Notes: generated from the sequence alone by a model not told the origin. A DNA stretch of 64,000 bases from Betaproteobacteria bacterium (GCA_025363575.1 JANYDM010000084.1:1-64000), one strand, 5' to 3'; positions 54,363-63,979 are shown, counted from the first letter of the stretch. Made by a program: numbers and translations.

Positions 54363-55577
54363 GTGTTCGATCAGGTAGATTTCTCCGCACTTGAGTTGCC
54401 GTCCGCCGCGCGTGCGCTGCAGCGCGAAGTGCGCGAGTTCGTGCGCGCCGAAATGGCCGCGCTGAAAATCACGCCGCGGCTCGGCCATACCGAATTCCAT
54501 CCTGAATTCACGCGTCGCGTCGCCGCACGCGGCTGGATCGGCATGACCTGGCCCAAACGCTATGGCGGGCGCGAGCGCTCCTATCTCGAGCGTTTTGTCG
54601 TCACGGAAGAAATGCTGGCAATGGCAGCGCCCTGCGCGGCGCACTGGTTCGGCGATCGCCAGACCGGCCCCAGTCTTTTGCGCTACGGCAGCGAAGAACA
54701 GAAGCAGCGCTACCTGCCGGCCATCGCGCGCGGTGAATATGCTTTCGCGCTCGGTATGAGCGAGCCCAACTCCGGCTCCGATCTCGCCTCGGTCAAAACG
54801 CGCGCCGAGCGCGTGCCCAACGGCTGGCGCGTGACGGGCCAGAAAGTCTGGACGAGCTGGGCGCACAAGGCACATGCGTTCTTCGTGCTGTGCCGCACCG
54901 CACCCGACAGCGGCAACCGCCATGAAGGATTGTCGCAATTGATTGTCGAACTCGACGCGCAGGGCGTTACAGTGCGGCCGATCCGCTTCATGAACGGCCA
55001 CCACAGTTTCAACGAAGTCTTTCTGGACAACGTGTTCGTTCCCGACGACCGCGTCGTCGGCGAAATTGGCCAGGGCTGGAAACAGGTCACCTCGGAACTC
55101 GCGCTCGAAAGAAGTGGCCCCGAGCGTTACATGACGACGTTTCCGCTGTTCACCGAGCTCATGCGCCGGCTTGGCAGTACACCCGATGCACGCGCAGCCG
55201 AAGCTGCCGGCAAGCTTGCCGCACGCATGTGGGCTCTGCGTCGGATGTCGCTCGCGATCGCCATGACGCTCGATCCGGGACGGGACGGCGAAAAAGGCAC
55301 GCCCGGTGCAACACTGGACAATAGAGCGCCCGCGGCCACCGTCGACCTTGCGACCGAGGCAGCGCTGGTCAAGGATATGGGCACCTTTTTCGAGCGCGAA
55401 GTCATCGATGCCGCGCGGCTGCTCGTGACGCTCGAACCGACACCCGACTCGACTGATACGTTCGAGCGCTTTCTTGCCGAAACCATCATGTGCGCGCCGG
55501 TCGCGACCATCCGCGGCGGCACCACGCAAGTCCTACGCAACGTGATCGCGCGCAAACTGCTGGGGCCGCTCAAATGA
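54363..55577 (+). CDS. Acyl-CoA dehydrogenase, large-type subunit
   Basis: A 404-residue acyl-CoA dehydrogenase. GMSEPNSGSDLASVKT is the FAD/substrate segment, QKVWTSWAHKA the central strand, and TIRGGTTQVLRNVIARKLLG the C-terminal helix. The YEGT Glu is replaced by GGT, as in FadE-type enzymes that work as two-subunit complexes. The start is GTG 54363, 65 bp after an inverted-repeat element. Its stop overlaps the start of a second, smaller dehydrogenase gene (ATGA), strongly suggesting a heteromeric enzyme. Confidence 0.88.
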   Translation: MFDQVDFSALELPSAARALQREVREFVRAEMAALKITPRLGHTEFHPEFTRRVAARGWIGMTWPKRYGGRERSYLERFVVTEEMLAMAAPCAAHWFGDRQTGPSLLRYGSEEQKQRYLPAIARGEYAFALGMSEPNSGSDLASVKTRAERVPNGWRVTGQKVWTSWAHKAHAFFVLCRTAPDSGNRHEGLSQLIVELDAQGVTVRPIRFMNGHHSFNEVFLDNVFVPDDRVVGEIGQGWKQVTSELALERSGPERYMTTFPLFTELMRRLGSTPDARAAEAAGKLAARMWALRRMSLAIAMTLDPGRDGEKGTPGATLDNRAPAATVDLATEAALVKDMGTFFEREVIDAARLLVTLEPTPDSTDTFERFLAETIMCAPVATIRGGTTQVLRNVIARKLLGPLK

Positions 55578-56647
55578 ACGACACCAGCGACGTCAGAAAC
55601 ATGCTGATCGAGTCGGCGACGCGTTTGTTCGCCGATCACGTCGATGCAAAAATGCTCAGTGCTGCCAAGCAGGACGGCTGGTCGGCGGCGCTGTGGAAAA
55701 TTGTCGAGGAAGCGCAGTTGCCGCTCGTCTCCATTGCCGAAGCAGCCGGCGGCGCGGGCGGCACGCTATCCGATTTTGCCGCAGTGCTGCGCATCGCCGG
55801 CCGCTATACGGCACCGATACCGCTCACGGAAACTGCTCTCGCCGGCTGGCTGCTCGCTGGCGCGGGACTGAAAATACCGGCCGGGCCACTCACGATAGCG
55901 CCGGTGCACGGGGAAAAAATCGCCGCACGCAAAAATGGCGCACACTGGAATTTATCGGGAAGCCTGCAGCGCGTGCCATTTGCGCGTATCGCCGGACACG
56001 TCGTCGTGCTGGCTGCGGCCCCTGACGGCCCCGTCGTTGCCTGCGTCGAGAGAGCGCAGTGCAAAATCACCGCCGGCCGCAATCTCGCGCATGAACCGCG
56101 CGACGGTGTCGTGCTCGATAATATCGAAGTGGCAGCAGACCTCGTCGCGGCTGCGGCGGATGGCGTGAATGACGGGACGTTGCGGGAACGCGGCGCCCTG
56201 TTTCGCGCGCTCGCGATGGCCGGCGCGCTTGAGCGCGCACTCGAGCTGGCCGTGCGTTACGCAACCGAGCGCTCTCAGTTCGGCCGCAAGATCGGCCAGT
56301 TCCAGGCCATCCAGCAGGAGCTCGCGCGTTTTGCCGGCGAGGTTGCCGCCGCGGTCGCGTCCGCGTTGTCGGCGGCCGGCACAGTAGAGCGTGGGCAGAA
56401 TGCGGCGCTTGCCGTCGCCTCCGCAAAAATCCGCACGGCACAGGCAGCGCAGGAAGGTGCGCTGATCGCGCACCAGGTGCACGGCGCAATCGGCGTTACC
56501 GACGAATACGCGCTGCACCATGCAACCTTGCGCCTGTGGTCGTGGCGCGAAGAGTTCGGCAACGAAGCCGCGTGGTCCATAGAACTCGGTCGCGCAATGT
56601 GCGCCGCCGGCGCCGAGCGTTTGTGGCCGACACTGACTCACGATTAG
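55574..56647 (+). CDS. Acyl-CoA dehydrogenase, small-type partner subunit
   Basis: A 357-residue acyl-CoA dehydrogenase-like protein, shorter than the usual 380-400 residues. RSQFGRKIGQFQAIQQELA and HQVHGAIGVTDEYALHH are family stretches, while the C-terminus WSWREEFGNEAAWS is typical of the smaller partner in two-subunit FadE enzymes. The N-terminal half is degenerate in the FAD-binding TEP region. ATG 55574 overlaps the stop of the large subunit by four bases. It probably forms an alpha2-beta2 complex with it. The acyl-CoA substrate is unknown. Confidence 0.85.
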   Translation: MNDTSDVRNMLIESATRLFADHVDAKMLSAAKQDGWSAALWKIVEEAQLPLVSIAEAAGGAGGTLSDFAAVLRIAGRYTAPIPLTETALAGWLLAGAGLKIPAGPLTIAPVHGEKIAARKNGAHWNLSGSLQRVPFARIAGHVVVLAAAPDGPVVACVERAQCKITAGRNLAHEPRDGVVLDNIEVAADLVAAAADGVNDGTLRERGALFRALAMAGALERALELAVRYATERSQFGRKIGQFQAIQQELARFAGEVAAAVASALSAAGTVERGQNAALAVASAKIRTAQAAQEGALIAHQVHGAIGVTDEYALHHATLRLWSWREEFGNEAAWSIELGRAMCAAGAERLWPTLTHD

Positions 56648-56654
56648 AAATATT

Positions 56655-56760
56655 AGCCGCGGATAAACGCAGATACACGCAGATGAAAAACCAAGACCAT
56701 TTTTCGAACGTCGCTTGTGTTTTTGACTTTATCCGCGTTTATCTGCGGTTATCTGCCGCT
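56655..56760. repeat. Interspersed inverted repeat, copy C
   Basis: The left arm 56655-56686 (AGCCGCGGATAAACGC, AGATACACGCAGATGA) is inverted relative to the right arm 56728-56760 (TTTATCCGCGTTTATC, TGCGGTTATCTGCCGC). The left arm ends in the ATG of the Bug gene and the right arm encodes part of its signal peptide. It closely matches copy B. Confidence 0.75.
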
Positions 56761-57711
56761 ACTTTGGGTTTAGTGCTCGCATGTGCCGCGGCACACGCGC
56801 AGTGGCAACCGTCGAAGAACGTCGAAATCGTCGTCCCCTCCGCACCCGGCGGCAGCAACGATAAGACCGCCCGCGCCATCGAGCGCGTGGTTCATGATAA
56901 ACGTCTTATGACGATGACCCTGACGGTGGTCAACAAGCCCGGGGGCGGCAACGCGATGACGATGAATTATCTCAACCTGCACGCCGGCGACGCGCATTAC
57001 GTGATGATAGGCACGCCGACCATACTGACCAACCATATCATCGGCGCGAGCAATCTTAATTACACCGACTTCACGCCGATCGCGTCGCTGTTCAACGAGT
57101 ACATCGTCTTCGCGGTTAAGGCTGATGCGCCGCTGAAAAGCGGGCGCGATCTTGTCGAACGCCTGAAGAAAGACCCCAAATCCGTAAGCATCGGCTTCGC
57201 CACTGCGCTCGGCAGCCACAATCACATCGCAGCGGGCCTGCTGGCGAAGACGGCCGGTGCCGACGTGCGCGCACTCAAAGTCATTGCGTTCAAAGGCTCG
57301 TCGGAAGCCATTGCGGCACTGCTCGGCGGCCACATCGATCTCGTCACCACGGCCGCCGGCAATGTGGCTGACCAGGTCGAAGCCGGCAAGCTGCGCATCG
57401 TTGGCATCGCCGCGAATCAGCGTCTGCCCGCGCCGTACGCAAACGTGCCAACGTGGAAAGAGCAGGGCGTCAACGTGGTGTTCGGCGGCTGGCGCAGCGT
57501 GATGGGCCCGAAAGGCATGACCGCGCCGCAAATCGCACACTGGGAAAAACTGCTGGCCCAAATCGTTGCGCAACCCGAATGGAAAAGTGACCTCGACCGC
57601 AATTTCCTGTCCGCGGACTTTGCCACGGGCGAACGTTTCAAAACAGACCTGCAGCAGGACTACGCCAGCATGAAAGCCGTTTTGGGCGATCTGGGCATGG
57701 CAAAGAATTGA
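56683..57711 (+). CDS. TctC-type receptor whose N-terminus is built from a repeat element
   Basis: A 342-residue receptor of the divergent TctC subtype (PSAPGGSND clamp, VVNKPGGGNAMTM, IAFKGSSEAIAALLGG, KLRIVGIAANQR). Cleavage is expected after AAAHAQ near residue 39. The start codon ATG 56683 lies in the left arm of the interspersed repeat, and residues around FIRVYLRLSA are encoded by the right arm. The first 25 residues are unlike normal Bug leaders and no ribosome site is seen. It may be an element-generated start or, less likely, translation begins elsewhere. An enoyl-CoA hydratase follows. Confidence 0.82.
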   Translation: MKNQDHFSNVACVFDFIRVYLRLSAATLGLVLACAAAHAQWQPSKNVEIVVPSAPGGSNDKTARAIERVVHDKRLMTMTLTVVNKPGGGNAMTMNYLNLHAGDAHYVMIGTPTILTNHIIGASNLNYTDFTPIASLFNEYIVFAVKADAPLKSGRDLVERLKKDPKSVSIGFATALGSHNHIAAGLLAKTAGADVRALKVIAFKGSSEAIAALLGGHIDLVTTAAGNVADQVEAGKLRIVGIAANQRLPAPYANVPTWKEQGVNVVFGGWRSVMGPKGMTAPQIAHWEKLLAQIVAQPEWKSDLDRNFLSADFATGERFKTDLQQDYASMKAVLGDLGMAKN

Positions 57712-57743
57712 TTTTTGAAAATCACCTTACAAGGAATGCAGTC

Positions 57744-58520
57744 ATGACCGAATCCGTCGTCCTCGTCGAATCTCCCGCGCCCGGCGTCGGCCTGGTGCGC
57801 ATTAACCGGCCCGACGCACGCAACGCGCTCAACATGGAAGTGCGTCGCCAGATCGTCAAGGCGCTGGACGAGATGACAGCCAACGACGACATCCGCGCGA
57901 TCGTGCTGACCGGCAACTCGAAATCGTTCGCCGCGGGCGCCGACATCAAGGAGATGGCCAACGCCGGCAGCATCGAGATGATGCAGCGTGGCACGCACAA
58001 GCTGTGGCGCTCGATTTACGCATGCCCGAAACCCGTGATCGCGGCGATCAATGGCTTCGCGCTGGGTGGCGGCTGCGAACTCGCGATGACCTGCGACATC
58101 ATCATCGCCGGCGAATCGGCCAAGTTCGGCCAGCCCGAAGTGAAGATCGGCATCATCCCGGGTGGCGGCGGCACGCAGCGCCTGACTAATGCGATCGGCA
58201 AATACAAGGCGATGCGCTATATCCTGACTGGCGATCTGTTCGGCGCAAAGGAAGCTTTCGACATGGGGCTCGTGGCTGAGATCGTGCCCGACGCCGACGT
58301 CGAGAAGCGTGCGATCGCGATGGCGCAGCAGCTCGCTGACTTGTCGCCGCTCGCGCTGCAGATGGCGAAAGAGTCGGTATTAACGTCCATGGAAGCGCCG
58401 CTGGCGACCGGTCTCGCGTTCGAAACCAAGGCGATTCAAATGCTCTTCTCGTCGCAAGACCAGAAGGAAGGCATGGCCGCGTTCATCGAGAAACGCAAAG
58501 CAAAGTTCACCGGCAAATAG
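57744..58520 (+). CDS. Enoyl-CoA hydratase
   Basis: A 258-residue crotonase with both catalytic glutamates: Glu in LGGGCELAMTCD and Glu in FGQPEVKIG, plus the oxyanion-hole AAGADIKEM and PGGGGTQRL. These are the hallmarks of a true hydratase that adds water to trans-2-enoyl-CoA. It differs in this from the two other crotonases of the window. ATG 57744 follows AAGGAAT. Downstream of a two-subunit acyl-CoA dehydrogenase, it supplies the next beta-oxidation step. A permease gene follows after 11 bp. Confidence 0.93.
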   Translation: MTESVVLVESPAPGVGLVRINRPDARNALNMEVRRQIVKALDEMTANDDIRAIVLTGNSKSFAAGADIKEMANAGSIEMMQRGTHKLWRSIYACPKPVIAAINGFALGGGCELAMTCDIIIAGESAKFGQPEVKIGIIPGGGGTQRLTNAIGKYKAMRYILTGDLFGAKEAFDMGLVAEIVPDADVEKRAIAMAQQLADLSPLALQMAKESVLTSMEAPLATGLAFETKAIQMLFSSQDQKEGMAAFIEKRKAKFTGK

Positions 58521-58531
58521 CGCCGGCGCGC

Positions 58532-59425
58532 TTGAAGCCATCTTCACCAGCGGCGCGCGCCGACCTCATCGCCATCGGCGCGCTGCTATTGGGCGCCACC
58601 GCGATTGGCACGTCGGCGCTGTTCGTCAAAGTCAGTGAGACGGGCCCGATAGCCACCGCGTTCTGGCGCGTATTTCTGGCGCTCCCTTTCTTGTGGACAT
58701 GGTCGCTCGCGGCACGACGCGGGCGCGCGGATGCCGGATTTTCTGCGCAGCGCGGTCTAATTATCGCAGCCGGTCTTTTCTTCGCGGGCGATCTCGCCGT
58801 ATGGCACTGGTCGATCGTCCTCACTTCAGTCGCGAACTCCACGCTGCTGGCAAACCTGGCGCCCATCTTCGTAGCGTTCGCCGCGTGGCTCATATTCCGC
58901 CAGCGATTGCGCGGAAAATTCCTCGCTGGCCTGGCCATCGCCCTGGCCGGCATGACCCTGCTGATCGGCGGCGACTTTCAATTGCAGGGCAAGGAGCTAA
59001 TCGGCGATGCGCTCGGCGTGGTCACCGCGATGTTCTATGCGGGCTACCAGCTAGTGGTGACGAAACTGCGCGCGCGCGTCGCGACGTCGACTATCATGGC
59101 GTGGAGCGGCCTCATCACCGCGCTGGTGTTGCTGCCAATCGCGCTTGTTTCGGGCGAGCAAATGCTGCCGGCGACCAGTATGGGATGGGTGAAATTGATC
59201 GGCCTCGCGCTGATCGCGCAAGTCGCGGGACAAAGCCTGATTGCGTACGCGATGGCGCATCTGCCGGCAACGTTTTCATCGGTGGGCCTGCTGTTTCAAC
59301 CCGTGATGGCGACGCTGTTCGCGTGGCTTTTGCTCGGTGAAGCGGTCGGCATGCTGCAACTCGCCGGCGGCATTACGGTGCTGATCGGCATCCGCATGGT
59401 GCATCTGGCCGAAAATATGCGCTGA
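58532..59425 (+). CDS. EamA/DMT-family permease
   Basis: A 297-residue drug/metabolite transporter protein with ten hydrophobic helices in two EamA repeats. SETGPIATAFWRVFLALPF in the first half, and LIAYAMAHLPATFSSVGLL in the second, are typical. Members usually export amino acids or other small metabolites. No ATG is suitable; TTG 58532 lies 11 bp after the hydratase stop and is accepted on spacing and family length, although its ribosome site is poor. The substrate is unknown. Confidence 0.85.
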   Translation: MKPSSPAARADLIAIGALLLGATAIGTSALFVKVSETGPIATAFWRVFLALPFLWTWSLAARRGRADAGFSAQRGLIIAAGLFFAGDLAVWHWSIVLTSVANSTLLANLAPIFVAFAAWLIFRQRLRGKFLAGLAIALAGMTLLIGGDFQLQGKELIGDALGVVTAMFYAGYQLVVTKLRARVATSTIMAWSGLITALVLLPIALVSGEQMLPATSMGWVKLIGLALIAQVAGQSLIAYAMAHLPATFSSVGLLFQPVMATLFAWLLLGEAVGMLQLAGGITVLIGIRMVHLAENMR

Positions 59426-59508
59426 TTGCCAGCGTGCGCCGGTTGTTTCGCGCGGCGGCATTCTTTATGCTTCTTATGGGAACGCTGCATTCAACCGAAA
59501 GGCACGCC

Positions 59509-60474
59509 ATGAAACGACTGCTGCACGTTGCAATGTCATTCTTGTTGCTTGCGACCGTTAGCGCGCAGGCGCAAACCTATCCCGCTAAACCCGTGCGCAT
59601 GGTGGTGCCATTCGCAGCCGGCGCCGGCTCCAACGACATCATGGCGCGGCTCATCGCACAAAAACTTTCGGACAGCTTCAATCAGCAGTTCGTCGTCGAT
59701 AACCGCCCCGGGGCTTCGGGCATCATCGGCTGCGATATCGTCGCCAAGGCGCAGCCCGACGGTTACACCGTGCTCATGATGAGCCTTACATTCACGGTAC
59801 TGCCCAGTCTTTTTAGCAAGCTGCCGTTCGACCCGGTGAAAGACCTGACGCCGGTGACCATGGTTGCATCCGCGCCGCTCATGCTGGTCGTAAATCCCTC
59901 GCTGCCGGTGAAATCGGTGCAGGAATTCATCGCTTACGCGAAGGCGAATCCGGGCAAGCTGAATTTCGGCTCCGGCGGCGCGGGCGCGACGCCGCATCTC
60001 GCCGGCGAGATGCTGAAGTCGATGGCCGGGCTGCAGGTAACGCACATCCCTTACAAAGGCGGCGCTCCTGCGCTGGCCGATCTGATCGGCGGCCAGATCC
60101 AGTTCATGCTCGAGAACATTCCGGGCACGCTACCGTTCGCAAAGTCGGGCAAGTTGCGCGCGCTGGCCGTCACCGATCTCAAACGCTCGCCGCTGCTGCC
60201 CGATTTGCCGACGCTCGACGAATCGGGACTCAAGGGTTTTCAGATCGTGGGGTGGAACGGCTTGTTCGTGCCGGCCGGCACGTCGCGCGCAATCATCGAT
60301 GCCCTGCATGCTGCAGTTGCGCGCGCACTGGCGCTGCCTGAGGTGAAAGAGCGGCTGCTCGTATTGGGAGCCGATGGCGTCGGCGATACGCCACAGCACT
60401 TCACCGCCTTCATCAAGGACGACATCGCAAAGTGGGCGAAAGTTGTCAAGACTGCCGGCTTGAAGATCGAGTAG
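59509..60474 (+). CDS. Bug/TctC-type solute-binding receptor
   Basis: A 321-residue classical Bug receptor. The signal peptide ends VSAQAQ. Mature motifs are AKPVRMVV, clamp FAAGAGSND, VVDNRPGASGI, QPDGYTVLM, HIPYKGGAPALADL and KLRALAVTDLKR. CGAAAGG before ATG 59509 picks this start over one 75 bp upstream. It is followed after 96 bp by an MmgE/PrpD gene, repeating the receptor plus hydro-lyase pairing seen at 33-43 kb. Confidence 0.92.
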   Translation: MKRLLHVAMSFLLLATVSAQAQTYPAKPVRMVVPFAAGAGSNDIMARLIAQKLSDSFNQQFVVDNRPGASGIIGCDIVAKAQPDGYTVLMMSLTFTVLPSLFSKLPFDPVKDLTPVTMVASAPLMLVVNPSLPVKSVQEFIAYAKANPGKLNFGSGGAGATPHLAGEMLKSMAGLQVTHIPYKGGAPALADLIGGQIQFMLENIPGTLPFAKSGKLRALAVTDLKRSPLLPDLPTLDESGLKGFQIVGWNGLFVPAGTSRAIIDALHAAVARALALPEVKERLLVLGADGVGDTPQHFTAFIKDDIAKWAKVVKTAGLKIE

Positions 60475-60570
60475 AGCCCGTCTGGGCAGTAGGGTGACTA
60501 TCGCCCTCACCGGGCGCCTTTCGACGTTTCTGGCGACCGCACATCAAGTGGATATTGATAAGACAGACTC

Positions 60571-61926
60571 ATGGACGATGTAACAAGACAACTCGCGCGA
60601 TTCGTCGTCGAGTCGCGCTGGGCCGATGTACCGGAACCGGTACGTCATGAAGCGAAACGCTCGCTGCTGAATTGGCTGGGGACGGCGCTGGGCGGCTGCA
60701 ACGATCCTGCAGTGGATATCGCGATCGCGGCTCTGCAGGATTTTGCCGGGCCGTCGCAGGCGTCGGTGTTGGGCCGCCGCGAACGCCTCGATATCATGAA
60801 TGCCGCGCTGGTCAATGGCATCGGTTCGAACATACTGGATTTCGACGATACGCATTTACGCACGGTGATACATCCGACCGTGCCGGTCGCCGCCGCGATC
60901 ACTGCGCTCGCCGAGCATATGCCAGTCACTGGCGCGCAGTTTCTGCACGCATTCAGTCTCGGCGTCGACGTCGAGTGCCGCATTGGTCTCGCCGTGATGC
61001 CCGAGCATTACAACGCAGGCTGGCACATCACGTCGACTTGCGGCGTGTTCGGCGCTGCCGCGGCGTGCGGCAAGTTGCTTGCGCTTGACGCGCGCCAGAT
61101 GACATGGGCGCTTGGCATCGCCGCGACGCAGGCGTCGGGACTGACCGCGGTGCACGGCAGCATGAGCAAATGCTTTAACATGGGCCACGCCGCGCGCAGC
61201 GGTCTTGCCGCCGCGCTGCTCGCGCAAAAGAATTTCACCAGCTCCGAGCGCGGCATCGAAGCGCCGCGCGGATTCGCGCATGTGCTCTCGTCGCGGTGCG
61301 ACCTGAGCGCGATCACCGCAAACCTCGGCAGCAAGTGGGAACTGCTGGAAAACGCGTACAAACCTTATCCGTGCGGCATCGTTGGCCATCCGACCATCGA
61401 CGGCTGCCTCGATTTACGCGGCGCCCATTTGATCTCGTCCAATGCCGTCGAGCGCATCGACTTGCGCGTCCATCCACTCACTATGATGCTGATGGGTAAT
61501 CCAACGCCATGTACCGGACTTAAAGCGAAACTGTCGGTGCATCACTGCGCGGCGGCGGCCTGCACTTTTGGCGCCGTCGGGGTCAGGGAATTTACCGACG
61601 CCTGTGCGACGGATGCTGCGATGGTCGCGTTGCGCGCGCGCGTCTTTCCCGTCATCGATGAAGCGATGGCGGCGGATGCGGCGGACGTCGTCATTACCCT
61701 CAAAGATGGCGCGAGGCATCATGCGTTCGTCGCGCATGCGCGCGGCAGCCTCGAGCGTCCGCTCAGCGACAATGATCTGGAGGATAAATTCCGCGCGCTC
61801 GCTGAGTGGGGATTTTCGACCTGCAATGTATCCGATGTAATAGAGTTGCTGTGGTCGTTCGATACTATCACTGACGCCGCCGCGCTTGCCCGCTCGACCG
61901 TGCCTGCCGCGTCGGCGGCCGTGTAG
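60571..61926 (+). CDS. MmgE/PrpD family protein
   Basis: A 451-residue MmgE/PrpD protein. The active-site region is NILDFDDTHLRTVIHPTVPV, and AKRSLLNWLGTALGG lies at the N-terminus. It is the nearest paralogue of the protein at 42405-43754, apparently with the same active-site residues, so the two may act on the same or related acids. MSKCFNMGHAARSG carries the usual small loop. It starts at ATG 60571. A Bug receptor gene precedes it and a hydrolase follows after 49 bp. Confidence 0.9.
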   Translation: MDDVTRQLARFVVESRWADVPEPVRHEAKRSLLNWLGTALGGCNDPAVDIAIAALQDFAGPSQASVLGRRERLDIMNAALVNGIGSNILDFDDTHLRTVIHPTVPVAAAITALAEHMPVTGAQFLHAFSLGVDVECRIGLAVMPEHYNAGWHITSTCGVFGAAAACGKLLALDARQMTWALGIAATQASGLTAVHGSMSKCFNMGHAARSGLAAALLAQKNFTSSERGIEAPRGFAHVLSSRCDLSAITANLGSKWELLENAYKPYPCGIVGHPTIDGCLDLRGAHLISSNAVERIDLRVHPLTMMLMGNPTPCTGLKAKLSVHHCAAAACTFGAVGVREFTDACATDAAMVALRARVFPVIDEAMAADAADVVITLKDGARHHAFVAHARGSLERPLSDNDLEDKFRALAEWGFSTCNVSDVIELLWSFDTITDAAALARSTVPAASAAV

Positions 61927-61975
61927 TAATATTCAAAGCAAAGTTCGTACAATTACCTGAAACGGGGAGCACTCG

Positions 61976-62854
61976 ATGCCTTATGCAGATTCAAACGGCG
62001 CCAAGCTGTACTACGAAGAAGCCGGCCGCGGCACGCCCATCGTGTTCGTGCATGAATTCGCCGACGATCTCTATAGCTGGGAAGCGCAGATGCGCTATTT
62101 CAGCCGGCGCTATCGCTGCGTTGCCTACAATGCGCGCGGCTATCCGCCGTCCGACGTACCGAAATCCGCGTCCAAATACTCTCAGGCCATCGCATGCGAC
62201 GACGTCGCCAACGTGATGCGCCACCTGAAGATTCGCAAGGCGCATGTGATCGGCTGCTCGATGGGCGGCTATGCGACGGTACACTTCGGCCTCACCTATC
62301 CACGCATGGCGTTGTCGCTGACTGCTGTCGGCGTTGGGTTCGGCTCAGATCCCGACAAAAGCGCGCAGTTCAGAAAAGACAACAACGCGATGATCAAGCG
62401 CTTTCTCGAGCTCGGCACACGCGAGGCGATCAAGCCGTACCAGGTCGGCCCATCGCGCGTGCAGTTCCAGAACAAGGACCCGCGCGGTTTCGCGCATTTC
62501 TGCGCCGAGTTTGCGAAGCACTCCGCGCTCGGTTCGGCCAATACTCTGACCAGTGTGCAGGGCAAGCGGCCGACGATATACAGCCTCGAACGTAAGCTGC
62601 GTAACCTCAAGGTGCCACTGCACATGGTCACCGGCGATGAGGATGACAACTGCCTTGAGCCCGGCATCTTTATCAAACGCGTGTGCCCGTCAGCGATGCT
62701 GACTGTCGTTGCAAACACCGGCCACGCGGTGAATCTCGAAGAACCCGATCTTTTCAATGACATTACCGCGGAATTCCTGGCGCAGGTCGACAGCGGGCGC
62801 TGGAAACCGCGTGATGTGCGCTCGCTGGGCAAGTCGACGATGGCGAAGAGGTAG
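61976..62854 (+). CDS. Alpha/beta hydrolase
   Basis: A 292-residue alpha/beta hydrolase without a signal peptide. The oxyanion-hole region is FVHEFADDLYSW. Ser is in IGCSMGGYATVH, Asp in TGDEDDNCL and His in NTGHAVNLEEP. It resembles C-C bond or ester hydrolases of aromatic and alicyclic catabolism. GGGGAG lies seven bases before ATG 61976. It follows an MmgE/PrpD gene and precedes a Bug receptor. The substrate is unknown. Confidence 0.85.
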   Translation: MPYADSNGAKLYYEEAGRGTPIVFVHEFADDLYSWEAQMRYFSRRYRCVAYNARGYPPSDVPKSASKYSQAIACDDVANVMRHLKIRKAHVIGCSMGGYATVHFGLTYPRMALSLTAVGVGFGSDPDKSAQFRKDNNAMIKRFLELGTREAIKPYQVGPSRVQFQNKDPRGFAHFCAEFAKHSALGSANTLTSVQGKRPTIYSLERKLRNLKVPLHMVTGDEDDNCLEPGIFIKRVCPSAMLTVVANTGHAVNLEEPDLFNDITAEFLAQVDSGRWKPRDVRSLGKSTMAKR

Positions 62855-62913
62855 CGAAACGACAAAATACCTTCGCCTTGCGCAGAGCAATACACCGGGG
62901 AGAGCTCTTGACC

Positions 62914-63870
62914 ATGAAAAAGATCGGTTTCTTTTTCTTCTTATGGATGTACTGCAGTTTGGCTTGCGGACAAAATTTCCCGGTCAAACCGATCCGCATC
63001 CTTGTGCCGACGATCGCCGGCAGCGCGCCCGACGTGCGCGTGCGTCAGATTGCGCCGAAACTCTCCGACGCCGTCGGCCAGCCGGTCATCGTCGATAATC
63101 GCCCCGGCGCGAACGGAATGATCGCGACCCAGCTCGCGGCGAGGTCGGTTCCCGACGGGCACACGCTTTTGTACGGACTTATCAACAATGCGATCAACGA
63201 TGCACTGCATCCGGAATCGTGCTGCCGGCTTAATCGGGAACTGATTCCCGTCGTGCATTTCACATCGACACCGCTCGTGATGGTCGTGCATCCAGGGGTC
63301 GCGGCCACCACGCTGCAGGAGTACCTTCAGCTCGCGAAATCCAGACCCGACTTCCTCACCTATGCGTCGGCCGGCCCCGGCAGCATCACGCAGTTGCTCG
63401 GCGAATGGGTCAAACTAAAAAGCGGCGCGCGCGTTCTCGACGTGCCGTATAAGTCCGTCGGCGCCGAAGTGCCCGATCTTCTCGGCGGCCAGATCATGAC
63501 GGCTTATTTGAATCCGATAGCAGTTGCCGCGCATCTGCGCTCGGGCAAGCTGCGCGGCCTCGCAGTTGCAGGGCCGAAGCGCATCGCTGCTTTTCAGGAC
63601 GTGCCGACCATCGCGGAAGCCGGATTATCGGGCATTGACGGGGTCGTGTGGAACGGCTTCTTCGTGCCGGCGGGCACGCCGAAACAGAATATTCTGGCGC
63701 TGAATCGCGAGCTGCTGCGGACGTTCAATGCGCCTGATGTGCGCGAGCAACTTTCCGCGATCGGCGCCGAACTCGTCGGCGGGCGGCCGGAAGACTTCGC
63801 CTCGTTCATCCGCCTGGAATCAGGGAAATGGGGCAAGTTAATACGCGACGTCGGGATCAAGGCTGAGTAA
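62914..63870 (+). CDS. Bug/TctC-type solute-binding receptor
   Basis: A 318-residue Bug receptor. The signal peptide is unusually aromatic (four consecutive Phe), ending near LACGQ. Mature motifs: VKPIRILV, a clamp that reads IAGSAPDVR and not PGGGTD, VIVDNRPGANGM, VPDGHTLLY, DVPYKSVGAEVPDL and KLRGLAVAGPKR. A loop of the first lobe carries an odd ESCCRLN pair of cysteines. ATG 62914 is used; GGGGAG is 11 bases away, and TTG 62908 would have closer spacing. Confidence 0.87.
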   Translation: MKKIGFFFFLWMYCSLACGQNFPVKPIRILVPTIAGSAPDVRVRQIAPKLSDAVGQPVIVDNRPGANGMIATQLAARSVPDGHTLLYGLINNAINDALHPESCCRLNRELIPVVHFTSTPLVMVVHPGVAATTLQEYLQLAKSRPDFLTYASAGPGSITQLLGEWVKLKSGARVLDVPYKSVGAEVPDLLGGQIMTAYLNPIAVAAHLRSGKLRGLAVAGPKRIAAFQDVPTIAEAGLSGIDGVVWNGFFVPAGTPKQNILALNRELLRTFNAPDVREQLSAIGAELVGGRPEDFASFIRLESGKWGKLIRDVGIKAE

Positions 63871-63979
63871 ATTGCAACCCTTGAGACGATTTGCGTAAAA
63901 GAGCGTTCGAATTATTACCAAACCTTCGCCCCTCGGAGTCTGACCCCGAAGGGAATGCAAACGAAAAAGGGAGATCATC

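Noticed and set aside
57709..57724. Perfect palindrome TGATTTT-TG-AAAATCA at the end of the TctC-type gene
   Set aside because: Short, AT-rich and without a following T run; it includes the stop codon and could be chance.
63930..63960. REP or RAYT-associated sequence around GGAGTCTGACCCC
   Set aside because: Only a short weak inverted pair is visible and no second copy occurs in the window.
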